Translations under genes and position numbers: made by a program
Notes under the pieces: generated by a model
Seen by the model: the letters and a program-made list of their open reading frames with translations, nothing else
Database searches by the model: none
What the model was told of the DNA's origin: nothing
Source: Geosiphon pyriformis
Lineage: Eukaryota > Glomeromycota > Glomeromycetes > Archaeosporales > Geosiphonaceae
Assembly: GCA_016748015.1 (NCBI GenBank)
Contig: JAAOMT010000659.1
Coordinates: 375,222-439,221 of the forward strand
Length of the DNA stretch: 64,000 nucleotides
Reading direction: 5' to 3'
Shown: positions 59,582 through 64,000 of the stretch, in pieces
Layout: each line of letters opens with the position of its first letter
Position numbering within the stretch: the stretch's first letter is position 1

Positions 59582-60800
59582 TTATAGTTTGTAATTAACA
59601 ATAAGCTGAAAAACTGCAGACACTAGATACAAAAATTGTTTGTTCAAAACAGTCTTTCTTAAAACCAAATTCATAAAAAATCTAATATTCAAATAAGTCT
59701 TGACAAGACTTGGTTTGGAAAAATTATCTGTAGACAAAAAAATACCCAAATATCTATAAGACTCATTCTTTTTAGCTATTAAAATATTAAATCTACTTAT
59801 TAATAAATAAAAAACTTTCACTTTTAATTAATAGATATGGCTACTGTCTTCTCAGTATTGATTGAAATATTATTAATTTCGAAAAATTTATTAGCAATGT
59901 TCAAAATATATTGAATAGTGGACATGTCATTTTCAATTCAGATTGTATCATTCACAAAGATCTCTGCTGCCAAAAAAAATGTTTTGTTACTTCTAAGATT
60001 TTGCTTGCCAGTTTTTATGATAAATTTTAAATCCAATCTGTAGCCAAACAAACTGTTATGTTTTTTAATTTTATAAAGCAAAGGATTGTAAAAGATTTTT
60101 TACAGCAGTGATAAGAAAATTTTCTCTTAATTCAAACTATTATGTACAATATATTTATTTATAAGTCCAAAATTTGTTATTATCTGATTGATTTTATTAT
60201 TGTAAATGTTTTCAAAAACTTAATAAAATGGAAATACATTTTAATTTTAATTAAATTGTTCTGTAAATAATACTATTCAACAAAATTATATGTTTTATAT
60301 ATATTTTGAAAAACCAGCCATAACTTTTTGCACTTTTTTAATGTATTTTTAATTATAAAACTAATAGCAAAAATTGGAATTTGAGTAAATATTCCTTTCA
60401 AAACTGAAAAATTATTACCACATAAGATATTAAATCTATTACAGACCAAGAAAATTTTATCTAAAAGAATTTTAAATATGATTTTATAGGCTGTTTCAAT
60501 TAAGTCTATTGGTTTGGTATTTATAAAAGTCTCTTTCTAATTATATAATTTTGGTATCATAAATATCCAAGTTTCTTTTTACTATATGAAAACTGTATCT
60601 AATACCAAATACATATTGAAAATATCTAATAAATTCCTCAGAATCTATTTATTACTATGTTTTTAGAGCTTATTAGGAATACCAAAAAGACCAATGATTT
60701 TTCTATCAGGCAAAGCTTTGATTACTTGCAGAAATTTATCAAACTTGATATTATATATAATCTTTGAAAATGCACAATTATTAATATAATTTAGGAAAGC
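59582..60800 (-). pseudogene. Reverse transcriptase remnant of the old LINE
   Basis: The frame 59821-59582 carries YRYLGIFLSTDNFSKPSL, equivalent to YLGIFLLTKGLSGPSL of the 47.5-kb copy. Upstream (to about 60800) lies the entry region with the degraded SFEELL/KALPDxK-type motif (plus-strand complement ...tttctatcaggcaaagctttg at about 60700). Stops throughout. Confidence 0.65.
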
Positions 60801-61629
60801 ATATTAGTTGGATTATTAATTAGACCAAATGCTGAGTACTATATGTTTTTTTGTCTATTTTTTTATGATAGTATTAATTGTAGACTTAATTTTACAAAAC
60901 TTTAAAACTAGATTGTTATTTACTATCAAATAATTAAACACTACTTTCTAAACAATTGTTTTAAAATACTTTTAATTATATATTTTTTATTAAAGCAAAA
61001 ATTTTCCATGTATTTTTTTATTGTTTTTCTGATAAAATTATTCCTGACAACTTTGAACTCATAATACTTGGATTTGTAATATTTTTTGACTCTTAACAGA
61101 TGGTACAAAATTTTTTCCAATCTTTTATCACTATTAACCAAGATGTTCATCTTGAAAGTCTCTTCTTTATTAACAACAATTCAAGTATTAATAAGACAAT
61201 TAGTTCTTAAATTTTGATTTGAGTTTAAATCTTTTACAATTTTGGCTATTAATAGCTTCAGCTTAAAAAACTTAAATAATTGCTTATTCTATAGGTACTT
61301 AAAATTACTAAACCAAAGTTTAGAAAATGCTTTATTAGCAAAACTCACTATTACTTTTCTTAAAATCATTTATATTGTATTCAAATTACCACAATTTTCT
61401 GTATTTTTGAATTTAGCTGCTTCATTTAAGAACATATCTAAAAAAACATTTTTTAAAATATAACTACTTAGCAATCTTAAATTTCTTGATTTTGAACTTC
61501 TATCTATTCCTATTAGTTTGTTTATAAACACTGTTAAGACAAGTGTCTAAAAAACCATTTAAACCAACTGTAATTGAACCAGTTTTGTGGTCAATATTAA
61601 AGAAATCAGCAACAGTGTTAATTTTATAA

Positions 61630-61920
61630 TCAGTAACTGCAGATATCAGGTTTTAATTTACAAAAATAAGACTTTTTTACTGCTCTTAAAATTGTTCCAA
61701 ATAGAGTTTTAGTCAACAAATGTTTACTAAATGAGTTGACTAAACTCAAATCTAAACAAAACTTGAAACTCATACTTTTTTTAAAACTATTCTTATTAAA
61801 ATCTCCATACAATACTATAAAAGTACTGGAGTTAACTGTCTTAACAATAAAAATATTAACTTTAGATGCTTGGCTAAATTTTGTTTCTGCAAAAACATTA
61901 GCATATAAATCCAGAATCAT
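61630..61920 (-). pseudogene. Endonuclease remnant of the old LINE, GDFN motif intact
   Basis: A 96-codon frame: ILDLYANVFAETKFSQ, SSTFIVLYGDFNKN, then SMSFKFCLDLSLVN. The catalytic GDFN Asp is retained here, although it is lost in the otherwise better-preserved LINE at 43-50.8 kb. Confidence 0.8.
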
Positions 61921-62245
61921 AATTAAATTTTGCTTTTAAAGAGAAGCCTTATTAAAATAATATAACCAAAAACTTTTTTTACTTTAAAAACATGCCAAAC
62001 TAAAGAATTGTTCATAATAATAGTCATTTCAGCACCAAAAAAACTTTTATTTAAACCAAATGTAAAAATTTGTATTTTATTAAACTTATTTATAATTTAT
62101 GATTTAACACTAGATCTTAACTTTGTTTCTATAACAATAAAAACCATATTATTCAAATTTGTATGCCAACAAATAATGTCTTTTTGTTTTACAAAAATAT
62201 TAATACCTTAAACATTACACATAGCAAATTTCTATACTAAGTTAT

Positions 62246-64000
62246 TTATTGAGATAATAAAAGCATTAGAGAGCCTAAATTAGAGCACAACTGATCTAAT
62301 CTTACCAAAACTGAATTAACAGAAATCTTAAGAACAACCATTTTTGTTTCCAAGCCATCTATCTTAGTGATTAAAATTTTTAATTTACTCAAACCCAAAT
62401 CTGAAGTCTTATTATTTACAACTGAGAGAAGAAAAACAGACAATACAGATATATTATTTAAAACTATATCCAAATTCAAATTTGAATTCAAAAATACAGA
62501 CACAGTAAGAGGGAGAAATTAAGAAATAAACACTAAAGATACCAAGTCCACAAAGCTTAATTTTTACATAATACTAAACATTTAATTTGCCAAAAGCTTT
62601 AAAGAGCATTCCAAAAAAACCAAATAAACATTTAAAAAAGAGTTATTTAATAAGATAGAAGAAGATTTTTCATTAAAATTTAAAGCACCAAAAAGAGAAA
62701 AACCAAAACTAGAAAGCAAATTATTGGAAAAAAAAATTACCAAAACTATTTAAGCTTATAACTTGCCATTAAAAACAACAAAACAAGAAATTGAAACATT
62801 CTTTTTGACATATAACTTGGCCAGTTAAAGACAATTTTTATTAAAAATAAACTTCTTAAATACTTTTAAAGATAGAGAATTGAGAAAACCAGATACATTA
62901 TACTTTAAAACTAAATGTCCAAAATGTTTACACTTTTTTACAACAAACCAAATTTATTCTAGTTTAAAAGAATTTCATATTACCAAAAATTAGTTTTATG
63001 CAAAAAACAGATTCAAGTTTTTTATTTAATTTAAAGCCAATCATGATACAGCAAGTTTTATTGCTAATTTTAAGTAATTGATTTATAATGCAAGTTTTTT
63101 TTATCAATTCTTTTCAATAGAGCATCTAAATTATGAATAATTGGTTTTACTAGCAAAGTAAACAAAAACACTCTAAACTGGTTTTTTAATATTTAAATTT
63201 CACAATTTTTCATACTTTTTACTATCTATACTGAATCTTTCTTAATAAAAAATAATTACTTTGCCACCAATTGATCAATCTAACTTGATTTGGCAAATTT
63301 CACTACAGCTTTCTGCTACAGTCTAATTAATTGTAATTGGATTAATATTATTTGACCAAACTTGAAAAGAGCTATAACAATTATTTTTTTTAATGTATTT
63401 ATGAGAATTTCCTTAATAATTACAGTTTAATCTGAGTGAAATTTTTGTCTCTTAACATTGTTATTTATAATAATTTCCTTATTTTTAGCCAATAATACAG
63501 TCTTTTTTATATTTTTTCAGATGTAAATATTAATTGAATAATTTTTTTAAATTTTGAAAGAGTAGTGGCCTTTCTAAAACTATTAATTGATAAAAACATT
63601 TTTCTGATAAACTGAGTTTTTGTCATTGTTGATTTTTTTTCACAACTAAAAAATTAATGTCTAATATAAATAATTTCTTAATGATTACTTTGATTTGAAT
63701 TTTTACTATTTTAGGATCAATTCATTTTTTTTAAGAGAAATATTAAGAAAGAAAAGAAGGGGTCTTTTATTTTTATCTATATCATAATTAATTAAGCTAA
63801 TAAAAGAACCACAGATTAAATTAGTATTTATTCTTTTAACTTTAAAAGTATTTGCAGCTAAGCCAAAAAAAAACCACCATTAACTCTTAATAAAACACTA
63901 TTATTCTTATTATTACCAAACTCATTGTCTATATCTAAATATACATTATTACCAGTATTAAATTTGACTAAAAAAATAGTTTTTTTATTATTAAAATACT
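62246..64000 (-). pseudogene. ORF1 remnant of the old LINE (continues off the right edge)
   Basis: Frame 62503-62246 (SVFLNSNLNLDIVLNNISVL ... LETKMVVLKISVNSVLVRLD ... MLLLSQ) matches the ORF1 C-terminus at 44750-44987. A zinc-knuckle-like CCKK-CKHFGHLVLK pattern is visible at about 62960-62910 with one frameshift, and the N-terminal DID(M)DNEFGNN segment near 63930-63900. Confidence 0.75.

Larger units (their letters stand above)
56690..64000 (-). mobile_element. Old full-length-type LINE, inactive, truncated by the window edge
   Basis: Minus-strand order from right to left: ORF1 N-terminal region at the edge (about 63990-63720, parallel to 43250-43510); zinc-knuckle region (about 62960-62900); ORF1 C-terminus (62503-62246); endonuclease (61920-61630); RT (about 60800-59580); thumb (59539-59339); RNase H (about 58990-58700 and on); then, after an LTR insertion (57118 to about 57950), the C-terminal end and the 3' UTR at about 56900-56690. 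AT content is much higher than in the LINE at 43-50.8 kb, so it is older. Confidence 0.8.

Overview
The window looks like a scaffold from an AT-rich, transposon-laden fungal genome, most likely an arbuscular mycorrhizal fungus (Glomeromycotina, Rhizophagus/Gigaspora-like). The evidence is: small GT-AG introns of about 60-105 bp; clear fungal housekeeping genes (VPS2/CHMP2, PET191/COA5, NOB1, a DH-PH RhoGEF); and LINE elements whose zinc-knuckle ORF1 and EN-RT-RNase H ORF2 resemble, from memory, those of Rhizophagus and Gigaspora. The taxon is an inference. A run of 20 N at 2727-2746 shows a draft assembly.

The layout is sharply two-compartment. Gene islands: 1-1.1 kb (the 3' end of one gene and a small prefoldin-like gene resembling ASDURF); 13.0-27.1 kb (a 1125-aa disordered protein, a 669-aa ankyrin/AT-hook nuclear protein, VPS2, PET191/COA5 and an 884-aa RhoGEF); 51.5-53.5 kb (NOB1). 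In the main island the order is disordered protein(+), ankyrin(+), VPS2(-), PET191(+), RhoGEF(-); VPS2 and PET191 share a 337-bp divergent promoter region that contains a 22-C tract. I reconstructed all multi-exon genes by hand; every exon set sums to a multiple of three and the joins restore the family motifs.

The remainder, about 1.25-10.4 kb, 27.6-51.4 kb and 53.6-64 kb, is very AT-rich DNA built of decayed mobile elements: (i) a nearly complete LINE at 43.0-50.8 kb (+) whose catalytic residues have been lost by C-to-T/G-to-A transitions; (ii) an older LINE at 56.7-64 kb (-) that runs off the right edge; (iii) an older LINE ORF2 at 30.5-36.0 kb (+), interrupted by two LTR-like elements and by (iv) a much younger 5'-truncated LINE at 31637-32888 (-) with a 9-bp target-site duplication; (v) several copies of a short element with LINE ORF1 and a LINE 3' tail but no ORF2 (about 3.8-6.0, 7.2-8.1, 8.15-9.25 and 39.6-42.8 kb; partial at 54.7 kb); (vi) four LTR-like copies bounded by TGTTA...TAACA; (vii) a hAT transposase fragment (36.4 kb); (viii) a 214-bp MITE with 37/38-bp terminal inverted repeats (54.46-54.68 kb).

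No rRNA, tRNA or CRISPR was found. The strongest leads are the ORF1-plus-tail non-autonomous family, the nested insertion whose removal restores the host LINE reading frame, the stand-alone ASDURF-like gene, and the 418-bp sequence duplicated on both sides of the assembly gap, which is probably an artefact.
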